Source: Salinicoccus sp. RF5
GTDB lineage: Bacteria > Bacillota > Bacilli > Staphylococcales > Salinicoccaceae
DNA: 64,000 bases
Direction of reading: 5' to 3'
Assembly (NCBI RefSeq): GCF_020786625.1
Contig: NZ_JAJGRC010000001.1
Location: forward strand, 62,001-126,000
Under the pieces are notes generated by a model. That model saw only the letters and a program-made list of their open reading frames with translations, was not told the origin of the DNA and searched no databases. The number at the start of each line of letters is the position of its first letter. Within the stretch, counting starts at the first letter, position 1. The position numbers and the translations under genes were made by a program. This document shows, in pieces, positions 16,964 through 26,511 of the stretch.

Positions 16964-19375
16964 ATGGCGTTCAATCATATGGACATCGAAAGAAAATGGC
17001 AATCCCACTGGGAGAACGAAAAGATATTCAAAACGGAGGACGAAATCGGCAAGAAGAAATTCTATGCACTCGACATGTTCCCTTATCCTTCAGGCGCCGG
17101 TCTGCACGTCGGGCACCCGGAAGGCTACACGGCAACGGACATCATCTCACGCATGAAAAGGATGCAGGGATATAATGTACTGCACCCGATGGGCTGGGAT
17201 GCATTCGGCCTGCCGGCTGAGCAGTATGCCATCGATACGGGCAATGACATCAGGGCCTTCAATGAAAAGAACATCGACAATTTCCGCCGCCAGATCAAGG
17301 AGCTCGGATTCAGCTATGATTGGGACCGCGAGATCAACACGACGGATCCCGAATACTACAAATGGACACAGTGGATCTTCATCCAGCTGTACAATAAAGG
17401 ACTCGCCTACATTGATGAAGTGCCGGTGAACTGGTGTGAAGCGCTCGGTACGGTACTCGCCAATGAAGAAGTCATCGACGGCCTCTCCGAGCGTGGCGGA
17501 CATCCCGTCGTCAGGAAGCCGATGAAGCAATGGATGCTCAAGATCACAGAATACGCAGACCGCCTGCTTGAGGACCTGGATGATCTGGACTGGCCGGAAT
17601 CCCTCAAGGATATGCAGAGGAACTGGATCGGCAAATCCGAAGGGGCGAACATCCGCTTTGAAATAGAAGGTACTGGAGAATCGTTCACGGCATTCACGAC
17701 CCGCCCTGATACGATCCACGGTGCGACATATGCGGTGCTGTCTCCGGAGCATGAGCTGATCGATGTCATCACGACGGAGGACCACCGTTCCGAAATCGAA
17801 GCCTATCAGGAAAAGGCTGCCAGGAAGAGTGAGCTTGAACGTACCGATCTCGCCAAGGAGAAAACGGGCGTATTCACAGGTGCGTATGCCGTCAATCCAT
17901 TGTCGGGTGAAAAGATGCCGGTATGGATTGCGGATTATGTCCTAGCTTCCTATGGTACGGGGGCAATCATGGCCGTACCGGCCCATGATGAGCGCGACTA
18001 TGAATTTGCACAGGAATACGACCTGCCGATCAAGGAAGTGGTTGCGGGCGGAGACGTTTCCAAAGAAGCCTATACGGGTGACGGGGAACACGTCAATTCC
18101 GGTGAACTGGATGGCCTCGGCAAGGAGGCGGCAATCGAGAAGTCGATCCGCATCCTGGAAGAGAAGGGTGCAGGGGAGCAGAAGACGACATACAAACTCC
18201 GTGACTGGCTGTTCTCCCGCCAGCGCTATTGGGGCGAGCCGATTCCCGTCATCCATTGGGAAGACGGCACGATGAGCGTCGTGGATGAATCCGAACTGCC
18301 GCTGATGCTGCCTGAAATGGATCAGATCAAGCCTTCCGGCACTGGCGAATCCCCACTCGCCAACAACGAGGACTGGATAACGGTCGTCAGGGAGGATGGC
18401 GTGAAGGGCCGCAGGGAGACCAACACGATGCCGCAATGGGCAGGAAGCTGCTGGTATTATCTGAGGTTCATCGATCCGCACAATACGGAAGCCCTTGCCT
18501 CAAAAGAGAAGATTGAACACTGGATGCCGGTGGATCTCTACATTGGCGGAGCGGAACATGCGGTACTCCACCTGCTCTATGCAAGATTCTGGCACAAGGT
18601 GCTCTATGATATCGGCGTGGTCCACACGAAGGAGCCTTTCCAGAAACTCTTCAACCAGGGCATGATTCTTGGGGAAGGCAATGAAAAGATGAGCAAGTCC
18701 AAAGGTAATGTCATCAATCCGGATGATATCGTCCGTTCCCATGGGGCAGATACGCTGCGCCTATATGAGATGTTCATGGGGCCGCTCGAGGCATCGGTCG
18801 CATGGAACGACAATGGACTTGATGGTGCGCGCCGTTTCCTCGACCGCGTATGGAGACTCCTCGTTGATGAGGAAGGACAGTTGAGAGGAAATGTGGTTGC
18901 ACGGGAGACGCCGGATCTTGATAAGGTATACCATGAAACCGTCAAAAAGGTGACTGAGGACTTCGAATCGCTGAACTTCAATACGGCCATTTCCCAGCTT
19001 ATGGTGTTCATCAATGAATGCTATAAGCAGGAGGAACTCGGCAGGGCCCATATCGAAGGATTCGTCAAACTCCTCGCCCCTGTGGCGCCCCATGTCGCAG
19101 AAGAACTGTGGGAGAAGTTGGGGCATGCGGACACGATCGCCTATGAAGCGTGGCCGCAGTTCGATGAATCCAAGCTGGTCGAGAATGAAATTGAAATCGT
19201 CATTCAGGTCAACGGCAAGGTGAAGGAAAAGATGAACGTGCCGACAGAAGCGACAAAGGAAGATCTTGAGCGCATTGCCGTTGAATCCGACAGGGTTCAG
19301 GAAGCAATCCGTGAGAAGACGGTCAGGAAAGTCATCGTTGTACCGAATAAACTTGTAAATATTGTAGCAAACTAG
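16964..19375 (+). CDS. leuS: Leucine--tRNA ligase
   Basis: 803 residues from ATG 16964, which follows AAGGAGG; the frame is open further upstream through the T-box but that part is not coding. Class I signatures: HIGH-type HVGH at 48-51 ([15 protein letters not shown]) and KMSKS at 575-579. The CP1 editing domain is present ([12 protein letters not shown] and [19 protein letters not shown]). It charges tRNA-Leu in the cytoplasm. Expression is controlled by the T-box leader, and it ends in its own terminator. Confidence 0.98.
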   Translation: MAFNHMDIERKWQSHWENEKIFKTEDEIGKKKFYALDMFPYPSGAGLHVGHPEGYTATDIISRMKRMQGYNVLHPMGWDAFGLPAEQYAIDTGNDIRAFNEKNIDNFRRQIKELGFSYDWDREINTTDPEYYKWTQWIFIQLYNKGLAYIDEVPVNWCEALGTVLANEEVIDGLSERGGHPVVRKPMKQWMLKITEYADRLLEDLDDLDWPESLKDMQRNWIGKSEGANIRFEIEGTGESFTAFTTRPDTIHGATYAVLSPEHELIDVITTEDHRSEIEAYQEKAARKSELERTDLAKEKTGVFTGAYAVNPLSGEKMPVWIADYVLASYGTGAIMAVPAHDERDYEFAQEYDLPIKEVVAGGDVSKEAYTGDGEHVNSGELDGLGKEAAIEKSIRILEEKGAGEQKTTYKLRDWLFSRQRYWGEPIPVIHWEDGTMSVVDESELPLMLPEMDQIKPSGTGESPLANNEDWITVVREDGVKGRRETNTMPQWAGSCWYYLRFIDPHNTEALASKEKIEHWMPVDLYIGGAEHAVLHLLYARFWHKVLYDIGVVHTKEPFQKLFNQGMILGEGNEKMSKSKGNVINPDDIVRSHGADTLRLYEMFMGPLEASVAWNDNGLDGARRFLDRVWRLLVDEEGQLRGNVVARETPDLDKVYHETVKKVTEDFESLNFNTAISQLMVFINECYKQEELGRAHIEGFVKLLAPVAPHVAEELWEKLGHADTIAYEAWPQFDESKLVENEIEIVIQVNGKVKEKMNVPTEATKEDLERIAVESDRVQEAIREKTVRKVIVVPNKLVNIVAN

Positions 19376-19377
19376 AA

Positions 19378-19421
19378 GAACACCTCCCGCGGGCCGGCCA
19401 TCAGCCTGACGGGAGGTGTTC
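19378..19421. terminator. Bidirectional terminator between leuS and flavoprotein gene
   Basis: GAACACCTCCCG and its complement CGGGAGGTGTTC flank a 20-base loop; TTTGT follows. It lies between convergent genes. Confidence 0.75.
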
Positions 19422-19432
19422 TTTGTCATATG

Positions 19433-20683
19433 CTACAGGGTGGTGCTGTGTCCTGCCACATAGCCGGTGACCAGGGCGCTCGTGATGTTGTAGCCGCCCG
19501 TGTACCCGTGGATATCAAGCACTTCCCCGGCAAAATAGAGGCCTGCCACCTTGCGGCTCTCCATCGTCTGGGGCGTGATTTCTGCAAGTTTCACACCGCC
19601 GCCGGTGACGAACGCCTTTTCAATCGATTGGGTGCCGTCAACACGGAATTCGAAAGCTTTGAGGAACTGGACGATCTTTTCGATATTCTCCTTGGATACA
19701 TGATGACCGCTTGTTGCACCGTCAATGTCGAGGAAGTCCAGCATGAAGAGGACGAGGCGTTCCTGAAGGAATGTCTTCATCGTATTTTTCAGGGAACGGT
19801 CCCGGTTGGCGGCAATAATTTCCTCCATCATCGCCCTGAGGGCGCCTGCGCTTTTTTCCGGAAAGAAATCAAGGGACATGAGGATGGTTCCGCTTTTCTG
19901 CTTCTGCTTTTCCTTATGGACGAACTGGCTGCACCGGAGGGCGGCGGGTCCGCTGATGCCGAAGTGGGTGAAGATCATATCCATCCGATGGGCCACCCTC
20001 GGTTTCCCGTTCTTCTTCAGTACCGAAAGGGAGACGTCGGAGAGGCTCAGGCCCTTGAGGCGGCCTTCCTTTATGAAAGGCTCGGGGGAGGTGATGGGCA
20101 CCTCGGTCGGGAACAGTTCCGTAATCGTATGGCCAGCGGATTCGGCAAATCGGTGGCCATCCCCTGTGGAACCGGTCTGGGGCACGCTCCTGCCGCCTGT
20201 GGTGACGATGACATTATCCGCCCGGATCATCGTTCCATCCGCCAGTTCCACGCCCGCAGCATGACCATCCTCCACAAGCACCTGCCTGACGATGGTCTCC
20301 GTCCGGATTTCAACTGCGTTCCTTTCAAGGGCACCGAGGAATACGGTGAGGATATCCTGTGCCCGGTCGGTGACGGGGAACATCCTGCCGTGGTCCTCCT
20401 CCTTAAGGGAGACGCCCCGGGACTCGACGAATTGTATGATGCTTTCGTTATCAAAGGTACTGAAGGGACCATAGAGGAATTTTCCGTTGCCCGGGATGTG
20501 ACTTATGATCTCCTCGTAGGGAAGCCTGTTCGTGACATTGCATCGTCCGCCGCCCGAGATCAGCAGCTTCTTCCCAAGGGATTTGTTCTTTTCTATGAGC
20601 AGGACGCGGCTGCCGTCTTCGGACGCGGCATAGGCGGCCATGAGCCCGCTTACACCGCCGCCGACTACTATCGTATGGTACAT
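19433..20683 (-). CDS. ytfP: HI0933-family flavoprotein (YtfP-like NAD(P)/FAD oxidoreductase)
   Basis: 416 residues, normal length. The N-terminal FAD motif is IVVGGGVSGLMAAYAA, followed by the family hallmark GKKLLISGGGRCNVTN and, in the middle, GGRSVPQTGSTGDGH. The C-terminal FAD segment is GLYFAGEVLDIHGYTGGYN. Relatives are oxidoreductases of unsettled substrate (one group reduces bile-acid intermediates), so no reaction is claimed. It is divergent from murJ and close to it, as in staphylococci. Confidence 0.88.
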   Translation of the reverse strand: MYHTIVVGGGVSGLMAAYAASEDGSRVLLIEKNKSLGKKLLISGGGRCNVTNRLPYEEIISHIPGNGKFLYGPFSTFDNESIIQFVESRGVSLKEEDHGRMFPVTDRAQDILTVFLGALERNAVEIRTETIVRQVLVEDGHAAGVELADGTMIRADNVIVTTGGRSVPQTGSTGDGHRFAESAGHTITELFPTEVPITSPEPFIKEGRLKGLSLSDVSLSVLKKNGKPRVAHRMDMIFTHFGISGPAALRCSQFVHKEKQKQKSGTILMSLDFFPEKSAGALRAMMEEIIAANRDRSLKNTMKTFLQERLVLFMLDFLDIDGATSGHHVSKENIEKIVQFLKAFEFRVDGTQSIEKAFVTGGGVKLAEITPQTMESRKVAGLYFAGEVLDIHGYTGGYNITSALVTGYVAGHSTTL

Positions 20684-20701
20684 GGGATGTTCTCCTTTTT
20701 G

Positions 20702-20730
20702 TTTAAAACTGATATGCTTTCGATTATAAT
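20702..20730 (+). promoter_or_regulatory. Putative SigA promoter of murJ-rsuA
   Basis: TTTAAA (20702-20707) and TATAAT (20725-20730) are 17 bases apart, 32 bases before the murJ start. Confidence 0.6.
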
Positions 20731-20762
20731 GGATATTATTCTTAAAGTAAGAGGGTTATAAA

Positions 20763-22397
20763 ATGTCTGATTCAAATAATCTGGTACGGGGTACATTCCT
20801 GCTGACCATCGCAACATTCATCACGAAGCTTCTTGGAATGCTGTACCTCATTCCATTTTACAGCATAATGGGCGGCGAGGAAAACCTCGCCCTCTACGGA
20901 TATGCCTATACACCATACACCATCATGCTGTCGATTGCAGCAGCGGGTGTGCCGGGGGCCGTATCCAAATATGTATCGAAGTATAACGCGCTCGGAGCCT
21001 ATGCCACCAGCCAGAAGCTCTACCGCTCGAGCCTCCTTGTGATGCTTGGTTCCGGCTTCATCGCCTTTCTCGCGCTCTTCCTGGCTGCGCCGTTCATCGC
21101 CGAACTGCAGATGCTCGCAGCTGGGGATGGCGCCCACCGTTGGTCGACCGAAGATGTCACGCGCATCATCAGGGTCGTCAGTGTAGCCGTCATCGTCGTG
21201 CCGTTCATGGCGACGTGGCGCGGCATATTCCAGGGGTTCGAGTCATTTGGCCCGACAAGCGTCTCCGCAGTCATCGAACAGCTGATACGGATCGCCTTCC
21301 TGCTCGGCGGTGCATTCATCGTCATCTATGTTCTGGACGGTACAGTCCAGACAGCAAATGAAGTGGCGGTCTTTGCCGCCTTCGTGGGCGTCCTTGCTGC
21401 GATGGCTACACTCTGGTATTTCTGGAGGAAAAGGAAGGGGCATATCGACCGCATGGTGGCGACGGATGATACGGATTATGATTTTTCATACCGTGAAATG
21501 TACTCTGAGATCATCCGCTATGGCATCCCGTTCATAATCGTGGGCATCAGCATTCCGCTGACGCTGTTCATCGACCAGTTGACCCACAACAACGGCCTTG
21601 CCCTCGGCGGCGTGCCGGAACAGTACCATGATGCATGGTTCGGCATGCTGAACCTGACGACGCACAAGCTGGTCATGATCCCGACGGCTTTCGCATCTGC
21701 ATTTGCAATCACAATACTGCCATTCATCACGAAGAACTACCAGCGCGGGAAGATGGGAGATGTGCACGAGCAGATCAAGATGATGGTGCTCATGCTGCTC
21801 TTCTTCGTCATTCCGGCTGCGGTCGGTATGATGATACTTTCGGCACCACTTTATACATCGTTCTACAGCTACAATGAAATGGGCATAAAGATTTTGCTCT
21901 TCTATGCTCCGGTGAGCATCGCAATCTCGCTGTTCACGATCACATGCTCGATCGTACAGGGCATCGACAAGCAGAACCTGACCCTGTACGTGGTCCTGAT
22001 CATGTTGGCAATCAAGGCGGCGATCAACATTCCGCTCATCATGCAGTTCCAGACTGTCGGTGCCGTAATGGGCACGGGCATCGCACTCAGCATCGGCGTA
22101 CTGATCAATTTCATGATCATCAAGAAGTATGGGGAATTCCGCTTCAGGCCGCTCATCAGACCGCTGGCTGAAATTGTAGTATACAGCCTCGTCATGCTGC
22201 TCGTGGTGGAAATCATCTATTATATACTCATGCTCAATCTGGATGTATCGGAAAAATTGAACTCCGTCCTCATCATGGCAGTGGCTGTACCGATCGGTGG
22301 GCTGGTGTACATGCTGCTGTCGTTCAAGACCGGGCTGGCAGATGAAATACTCGGCAGCCGGGCGGACAAAATCAGGAAGAAATTGAAGGTGCTTTAG
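20763..22397 (+). CDS. murJ: Lipid II flippase MurJ (MOP superfamily, YtgP/SpoVB-like)
   Basis: 544 residues with about 14 predicted membrane helices. The N-terminus (RGTFLLTIATFITKLLGMLYLIPFY) is the hallmark of the Gram-positive polysaccharide/lipid II flippase group. In S. aureus the MurJ orthologue lies at this same locus, directly before an rsuA-type gene, which supports the name over a capsule flippase. It should move lipid-linked peptidoglycan precursor across the membrane. The stop TAG abuts the ATG of rsuA. Confidence 0.88.
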   Translation: MSDSNNLVRGTFLLTIATFITKLLGMLYLIPFYSIMGGEENLALYGYAYTPYTIMLSIAAAGVPGAVSKYVSKYNALGAYATSQKLYRSSLLVMLGSGFIAFLALFLAAPFIAELQMLAAGDGAHRWSTEDVTRIIRVVSVAVIVVPFMATWRGIFQGFESFGPTSVSAVIEQLIRIAFLLGGAFIVIYVLDGTVQTANEVAVFAAFVGVLAAMATLWYFWRKRKGHIDRMVATDDTDYDFSYREMYSEIIRYGIPFIIVGISIPLTLFIDQLTHNNGLALGGVPEQYHDAWFGMLNLTTHKLVMIPTAFASAFAITILPFITKNYQRGKMGDVHEQIKMMVLMLLFFVIPAAVGMMILSAPLYTSFYSYNEMGIKILLFYAPVSIAISLFTITCSIVQGIDKQNLTLYVVLIMLAIKAAINIPLIMQFQTVGAVMGTGIALSIGVLINFMIIKKYGEFRFRPLIRPLAEIVVYSLVMLLVVEIIYYILMLNLDVSEKLNSVLIMAVAVPIGGLVYMLLSFKTGLADEILGSRADKIRKKLKVL

Positions 22398-23090
22398 ATG
22401 AGACTGGACAAGTATTTGGCAAATGCCGGCATCGGCAGCCGCAGTGAAGTGAAGAACATGATAAAGAAGAAGAGGATCACCGTGGAGGGTGAAACCGTCA
22501 CGGATCCGAAGGCCAGGGTGTCCTCGGATGCTAGTGTACAGCTGGACGGCGGTCCTGTAGTGCTGGAGACGGAAATCTACATCATGCTCAACAAGCCGCA
22601 AGGCGTCATCTCATCGACAGAGAAGGGGCCGACCCCGACGGTAATCGACCTGATCGACCACCCCCAGAAGGATCAGCTGTTTCCAGTCGGCAGGCTGGAC
22701 AAGGACACTACCGGCCTGCTGCTCATCACCAACGACGGGAAGCTTGCGCATGAACTGCTGAGCCCCAGAAGCAGGATAGGTAAGACATATGTTGCCGAAC
22801 TCGAGAAGGAAGTGGCGGAAGCGGATATCTCACAGCTTGAATCCGGCATTCCCCTGAAGGAGTTCACGACAGCCCCGGCATCTGCAAAGAGGCTGGGCCC
22901 CCGCGAGGTGGAGCTGACGATTACGGAAGGGAAGTTCCACCAGGTCAAGCGGATGTTCCACCACGTGGGCAACGAAGTCACTGGACTCCACCGCATCAGG
23001 TTCGGAAATCTCGCACTCGATGAACACCTTACGCCAGGGGATTACAGAAGATTAAGTGAAAATGAAATCAAGTTGATCAAAAAGGTTTAA
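22398..23090 (+). CDS. rsuA: Pseudouridine synthase, RsuA/YtzG type
   Basis: 230 residues: an S4 RNA-binding domain (about 1-60, MRLDKYLANAGIGSRSEVKNMI) followed by the synthase domain. The catalytic aspartate lies in GRLDKDTTGLLL. It converts a uridine in 16S rRNA to pseudouridine (U516 in E. coli numbering for RsuA); the target here is inferred. It starts on the base after the murJ stop and is translated with it. Its stop codon overlaps the -35 region of a SigB-like promoter for the next gene. Confidence 0.92.
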   Translation: MRLDKYLANAGIGSRSEVKNMIKKKRITVEGETVTDPKARVSSDASVQLDGGPVVLETEIYIMLNKPQGVISSTEKGPTPTVIDLIDHPQKDQLFPVGRLDKDTTGLLLITNDGKLAHELLSPRSRIGKTYVAELEKEVAEADISQLESGIPLKEFTTAPASAKRLGPREVELTITEGKFHQVKRMFHHVGNEVTGLHRIRFGNLALDEHLTPGDYRRLSENEIKLIKKV

Positions 23091-23109
23091 GGGTATTCTG
23101 ATGGGGTAA
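23085..23109 (+). promoter_or_regulatory. Putative SigB promoter of the repeat protein gene
   Basis: GTTTAA (23085-23090) and GGGTAA (23104-23109), 13 bases apart, nearly match the SigB consensus GTTTAA-N12-14-GGGTAT. The ATG is about 48 bases downstream. Confidence 0.65.
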
Positions 23110-23156
23110 ATATGAATCAGATATCAAAACAAAATACTTAATAAGAGGTGTTGGAA

Positions 23157-23918
23157 ATGGCTAGAAAAACAGGAGGACTACTGAAAGTCGCGGCAATGCT
23201 CGGGCTCGCAGTTGCTGCAAAGCAATTGTCCAAAAAAGAGAACCGCGATGTTGTGAAGAATGAATACAATAAAGTGAAGGAAGATCCTAAAAGCTATGCC
23301 CAGAATGTTCAGGAGAAGTTGTCCCAGCAGGCCGGGGAATATCAGGAAAAGGCCAAGAGTGAATATGACAGGGTGAAGCAGGATCCTAAGGGCTACGCGC
23401 AGAATGTCCAGGAGAAGGTCACCAAACAGGCAAGTGAATATCAGGAAAAGGTGACGAAGCAGGCCGGCGAATATCAGGAGAAGGCAAAATCTGAGTTCAG
23501 CAAGGCCAAGGAAGACCCGAAAGGCTATGCACAGAGTGCACAGGATAAGGTCAGATCCAGAATGGACAGGGACGAAGCCGACCAGGTTCCGAATGATGAA
23601 AATGATGAAAACAATCAGAATGACAAGATTTCACCGACTCAGGGAAAAAGCAGTGTAAGCGGTGATGATGAGCATTATACGAAACCTGACAGAATGGATG
23701 CTGAAGGCCAGCTCACTGCAGAACAGATGAACAATGAGTGGGTATCAGAAGGTGGCATTCACCCGGAAGAGCATCTGCAGGATGATGTCTCCTTCGGCGG
23801 TCTGAACAAAGACAATGCAACAGATGTAGATGTTTTGGACGACCAGGGAGAAAAGGACGACAATCATAATATCCATGTCGTTACAGACGATGATGAAGAT
23901 TCTAACAAAAAGAAATAG
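23157..23918 (+). CDS. LEA-like 11-residue-repeat protein with acidic disordered tail
   Basis: 253 residues from ATG 23157 (AGAGGTG upstream; a GTG at 23148 overlaps that site). A short hydrophobic N-terminus (8-21) resembles YtxH proteins. Residues 36-133 are repeats of 33, 44 and about 21 residues, each opening E-[YF]-x-x-[VA]-K-x-D-P-K-x-YAQ. The longer repeat contains two copies of the 11-mer KQA-[SG]-EYQEK-V/A-x, so all lengths are multiples of 11, as in group 3 LEA proteins. From about 137 on the chain is acidic and Asn/Asp-rich, probably disordered. A stress-protective role is inferred from repeats and SigB promoter. Confidence 0.75.
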   Translation: MARKTGGLLKVAAMLGLAVAAKQLSKKENRDVVKNEYNKVKEDPKSYAQNVQEKLSQQAGEYQEKAKSEYDRVKQDPKGYAQNVQEKVTKQASEYQEKVTKQAGEYQEKAKSEFSKAKEDPKGYAQSAQDKVRSRMDRDEADQVPNDENDENNQNDKISPTQGKSSVSGDDEHYTKPDRMDAEGQLTAEQMNNEWVSEGGIHPEEHLQDDVSFGGLNKDNATDVDVLDDQGEKDDNHNIHVVTDDDEDSNKKK

Positions 23919-23929
23919 CTATAATAATG

Positions 23930-23960
23930 GAGAGCAGGCGCATTTATTGCCCTGTTCTCT
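23930..23960 (+). terminator. Terminator after the repeat protein gene
   Basis: GAGAGCAGG pairs with CCTGTTCTC (one G-T pair), followed by TTGTTTTT. Confidence 0.7.
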
Positions 23961-24029
23961 TGTTTTTACATATTTTTTTCTTTATTATTGATGAAAAGAT
24001 TCTGTTACATATGATGGGAGAGTACGTTC

Positions 24030-25460
24030 ATGGATTATAAAGCGCTGGTGGATGACTATAGGGAGAGTCTGATAGACGATCTGATGGGGCTTTTGAAAAT
24101 TGAAAGTGTGAAAGGGGAACCTTCCAGTGGAGCACCGGTCGGCACAGGACCAAAGGCGGCACTGGATTACATGCTGGAACTGGGGACCCGTGATGGCATG
24201 TCCACCCTGGATGTGGAGAATGTTGCGGGCCATATCGAAGCCGGTGAAGGGGATAAGCTCTTCGGCATACTGGGCCATGTGGATGTGGTGCCACCCGGAA
24301 AAGGCTGGAATACGGATCCGTTCGTCCCTGAAATCATCGATGATGAGATAGTGGCGCGCGGCGTTCAGGATGACAAAGGCCCGACCATTGCAGCCTACTA
24401 TGCAATGAAGATCCTTCATGAACAGGGGCTGCCGTTCAAATATCGTACGCGTCTGATTGTAGGGACCGATGAGGAATCGGATTGGCAGTGTACGGATGCG
24501 TACTTCAACTCGGAACAGATGCCCGATGCCGGCTTTGCGCCGGATGCGGCATTTCCATTGATTCATGGAGAAAAAGGCATCTCCACATTCAATTTCGTGC
24601 AGAAACCGATGCCGCTGGATGAGAAGGAGCCGAAGATTGAGCTGAAGGTGCTGATTTCCGGCGAGCGGTATAATATGGTGCCGGAAGACGCTGAAGCGAA
24701 ACTGAAGGTTCAGCAGAATATGAGTGAGGTGATCCAGTCATACGAAGACTTCCTGCGGGAAGTCGATGCGGATGGCGCCTACGAAGTGGACAATGGATTT
24801 TTGAAACTGAGCATACAGGGAAGAAGCGCCCATGGCTCAACTCCGGAAGTCGGCGTGAACGCCGGCCTGATTCTCCTCCGCTTCCTGGATAGCCTGGCAC
24901 TGGACAACAATGCTGCAGCCTTTACTGAATTTGCGATGGCGCGGCTGGTCGGCAGCACGGACGGCTCATTGCTTGGAATGGAATTCTCGCACCCTGAAAT
25001 GGGGGACACGACCGTAAATGTGGGCATGATCAACTATACGGAAGTGGATGGCGGCATATTCGGAGTCAACTTGAGGTATCCGAAAGGCATCGATTTCGAA
25101 GGCGGTATGGCCAGTCTGAAGGAAGAGGTATATGCACAGGGGTTCGCCATCGAAGATCTTGAGTATCAGCCTCCCCATTATGTCGACAGGGAGGACCCGC
25201 TGGTGGCAATATTGACAGATGCCTACCGCAACCATGTGGATGATGACACGGAGCCATTCACCATCGGAGGGGGGACATATGCCCGCACCTTGAAAAAGGG
25301 TGTTGCCTTTGGGGCGATGTTCAAGGATACTGTAGATACGATGCACCAGAAAAACGAACGCATGAAGGTTGATGAGCTGCTTAAGGCAACGGAGATTTAC
25401 CTCGAAGCACTGCATAGAATCTGTATAAAGGGTGAGATGGATGAAAATAAGCTACTATAA
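24030..25460 (+). CDS. pepV: Dipeptidase PepV (M20 family)
   Basis: 476 residues, normal length. This zinc peptidase cleaves dipeptides in the cytoplasm. Metal ligands lie in GHVDVVPPGKGW, QDDKGP and TDEESDW; GGTYAR near the C-terminus matches the family's last ligand region. The gene overlaps dat by 20 bases, the arrangement known from staphylococci, linking dipeptide turnover to D-alanine and D-glutamate supply. Confidence 0.93.
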   Translation: MDYKALVDDYRESLIDDLMGLLKIESVKGEPSSGAPVGTGPKAALDYMLELGTRDGMSTLDVENVAGHIEAGEGDKLFGILGHVDVVPPGKGWNTDPFVPEIIDDEIVARGVQDDKGPTIAAYYAMKILHEQGLPFKYRTRLIVGTDEESDWQCTDAYFNSEQMPDAGFAPDAAFPLIHGEKGISTFNFVQKPMPLDEKEPKIELKVLISGERYNMVPEDAEAKLKVQQNMSEVIQSYEDFLREVDADGAYEVDNGFLKLSIQGRSAHGSTPEVGVNAGLILLRFLDSLALDNNAAAFTEFAMARLVGSTDGSLLGMEFSHPEMGDTTVNVGMINYTEVDGGIFGVNLRYPKGIDFEGGMASLKEEVYAQGFAIEDLEYQPPHYVDREDPLVAILTDAYRNHVDDDTEPFTIGGGTYARTLKKGVAFGAMFKDTVDTMHQKNERMKVDELLKATEIYLEALHRICIKGEMDENKLL

Positions 25461-26289
25461 TGGAGAATTCAAAAGGGACAATGAAATTTCAGTAGACTAT
25501 AACGACCGCGCTTTTTATTTCGGTGATGGTGTATATGAAGTGGTAAGAGTATATGACAATGAGTTCTTTACACTTGAGGAGCACATGGACCGTCTGGTCA
25601 GAAGTGCTTCAGAAATCGAAATCAACGGTCTCGAACGGGAGAAGCTCATTGGAATCATCACCCAGTTGAAGGAGCGCAACAGCATCGAAAACGGATCCAT
25701 CTACATCCAGGTGTCGAGGGGCATAGACCCGAGAAACCATGCCTATCCTGCAGGTGCCGAACCGGTCATCCTCGCCTATATGAATGCCTTGTCACGACCT
25801 TCCCTCCAGATGGAGGAGGGCGTGGAAATCATCACGGCAAATGACTACAGATGGTTGAAATGCCATGTCAAAAGCTTGAACCTGCTGGCAAATGTCATGG
25901 AAAAGGAGCGTGCAGTGCGCGCCGGCGCCCACGAAACAGTACTGCATCGTGATGGAGTGGTGACTGAAGGGTCCTCCACGAATGTATTCATCGTCAGTGA
26001 TGGAGTGCTCAGGACCCATCCGGCAAACCACCTGATATTGAATGGCATCACGAGACAGGAAGTGCTGAAGATTGCACAGGAGCGGGAAATAGAATATCAG
26101 GAAAAGGCATTCACCCTTGATGAACTGAAATCGGCGGAGGAAGTATTCATCACAAGCACGACCCAGGAAGTCACGCCTGTGTCACATGTCGATGGCGAAA
26201 AGGTTGCTGACGGTTCGAAAGGGAAAATCACACAGGTGATACAGGAAGGATTCGACCAGAAAATCCACAAATTAAACCTGGTTAAATAA
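25441..26289 (+). CDS. dat: D-amino-acid transaminase
   Basis: 282 residues from ATG 25441, a fold-type IV PLP aminotransferase that interconverts D-alanine and D-glutamate. The N-terminal block YYNGEF and DYNDRAFYFGDGVYEVVRVY is the family signature; the PLP lysine is in WLKCHVKSLNLLANVMEK, and EGSSTNVFIV follows. The start lies inside the end of pepV, implying coupled translation. It provides D-Glu or D-Ala for peptidoglycan. Confidence 0.95.
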   Translation: MKISYYNGEFKRDNEISVDYNDRAFYFGDGVYEVVRVYDNEFFTLEEHMDRLVRSASEIEINGLEREKLIGIITQLKERNSIENGSIYIQVSRGIDPRNHAYPAGAEPVILAYMNALSRPSLQMEEGVEIITANDYRWLKCHVKSLNLLANVMEKERAVRAGAHETVLHRDGVVTEGSSTNVFIVSDGVLRTHPANHLILNGITRQEVLKIAQEREIEYQEKAFTLDELKSAEEVFITSTTQEVTPVSHVDGEKVADGSKGKITQVIQEGFDQKIHKLNLVK

Positions 26290-26399
26290 TGTTAACCTGA
26301 AAAATTACCCTAATTAATTTTGGGGGGCTCAACGCTTACACTGTATGGTTTTGTGGGCACGTAACGCTCGGTTGTCATAAAATCTGTGGAGAATAGTCC

Positions 26400-26428
26400 T
26401 TGAAATAAACCATAAAACCCTATAAAAT
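26400..26428 (+). promoter_or_regulatory. Putative SigA promoter upstream of ytmP
   Basis: TTGAAA (26400-26405) and TAAAAT (26423-26428) are 17 bases apart. If used, the following hairpin would lie in the ytmP leader. Confidence 0.4.
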
Positions 26429-26449
26429 TTATAACACGAACAGAAACTG

Positions 26450-26485
26450 GCGCTATCTTATTCTTAAATATTTAGCGCTTTTTTC
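26450..26485 (+). terminator. Hairpin with T-tract before ytmP
   Basis: GCGCTA and TAGCGC pair across a 17-base A+T-rich loop and run into TTTTTTCT. It could end the pepV-dat transcript, end a small RNA, or attenuate ytmP. Confidence 0.6.
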
Positions 26486-26511
26486 TTTGATGATGAAAAG
26501 AGGTGTGGAAT

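Larger units (their letters stand above)
26290..26497. other. Unexplained intergenic segment before ytmP, possible small RNA or leader
   Basis: About 210 bases without a reading frame. It contains a G-run (GGGGGG near 26322), a long-range inverted pair TATGGTTT (26344-26351) and AAACCATA (26407-26414), a possible promoter TTGAAA-17-TAAAAT (26400-26428) and a terminator hairpin (26450-26485). I cannot match it to a riboswitch or small RNA family I know. Confidence 0.4.

Noticed and set aside
19430-20761. 443-residue frame opposite the HI0933 flavoprotein
   Set aside because: Shadow of a clear gene. No ribosome site or known domain.
21486-22601. 371-residue frame opposite murJ and the start of rsuA
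   Set aside because: Crosses two genes on the opposite strand and is His/Gln/Arg-rich without domains.
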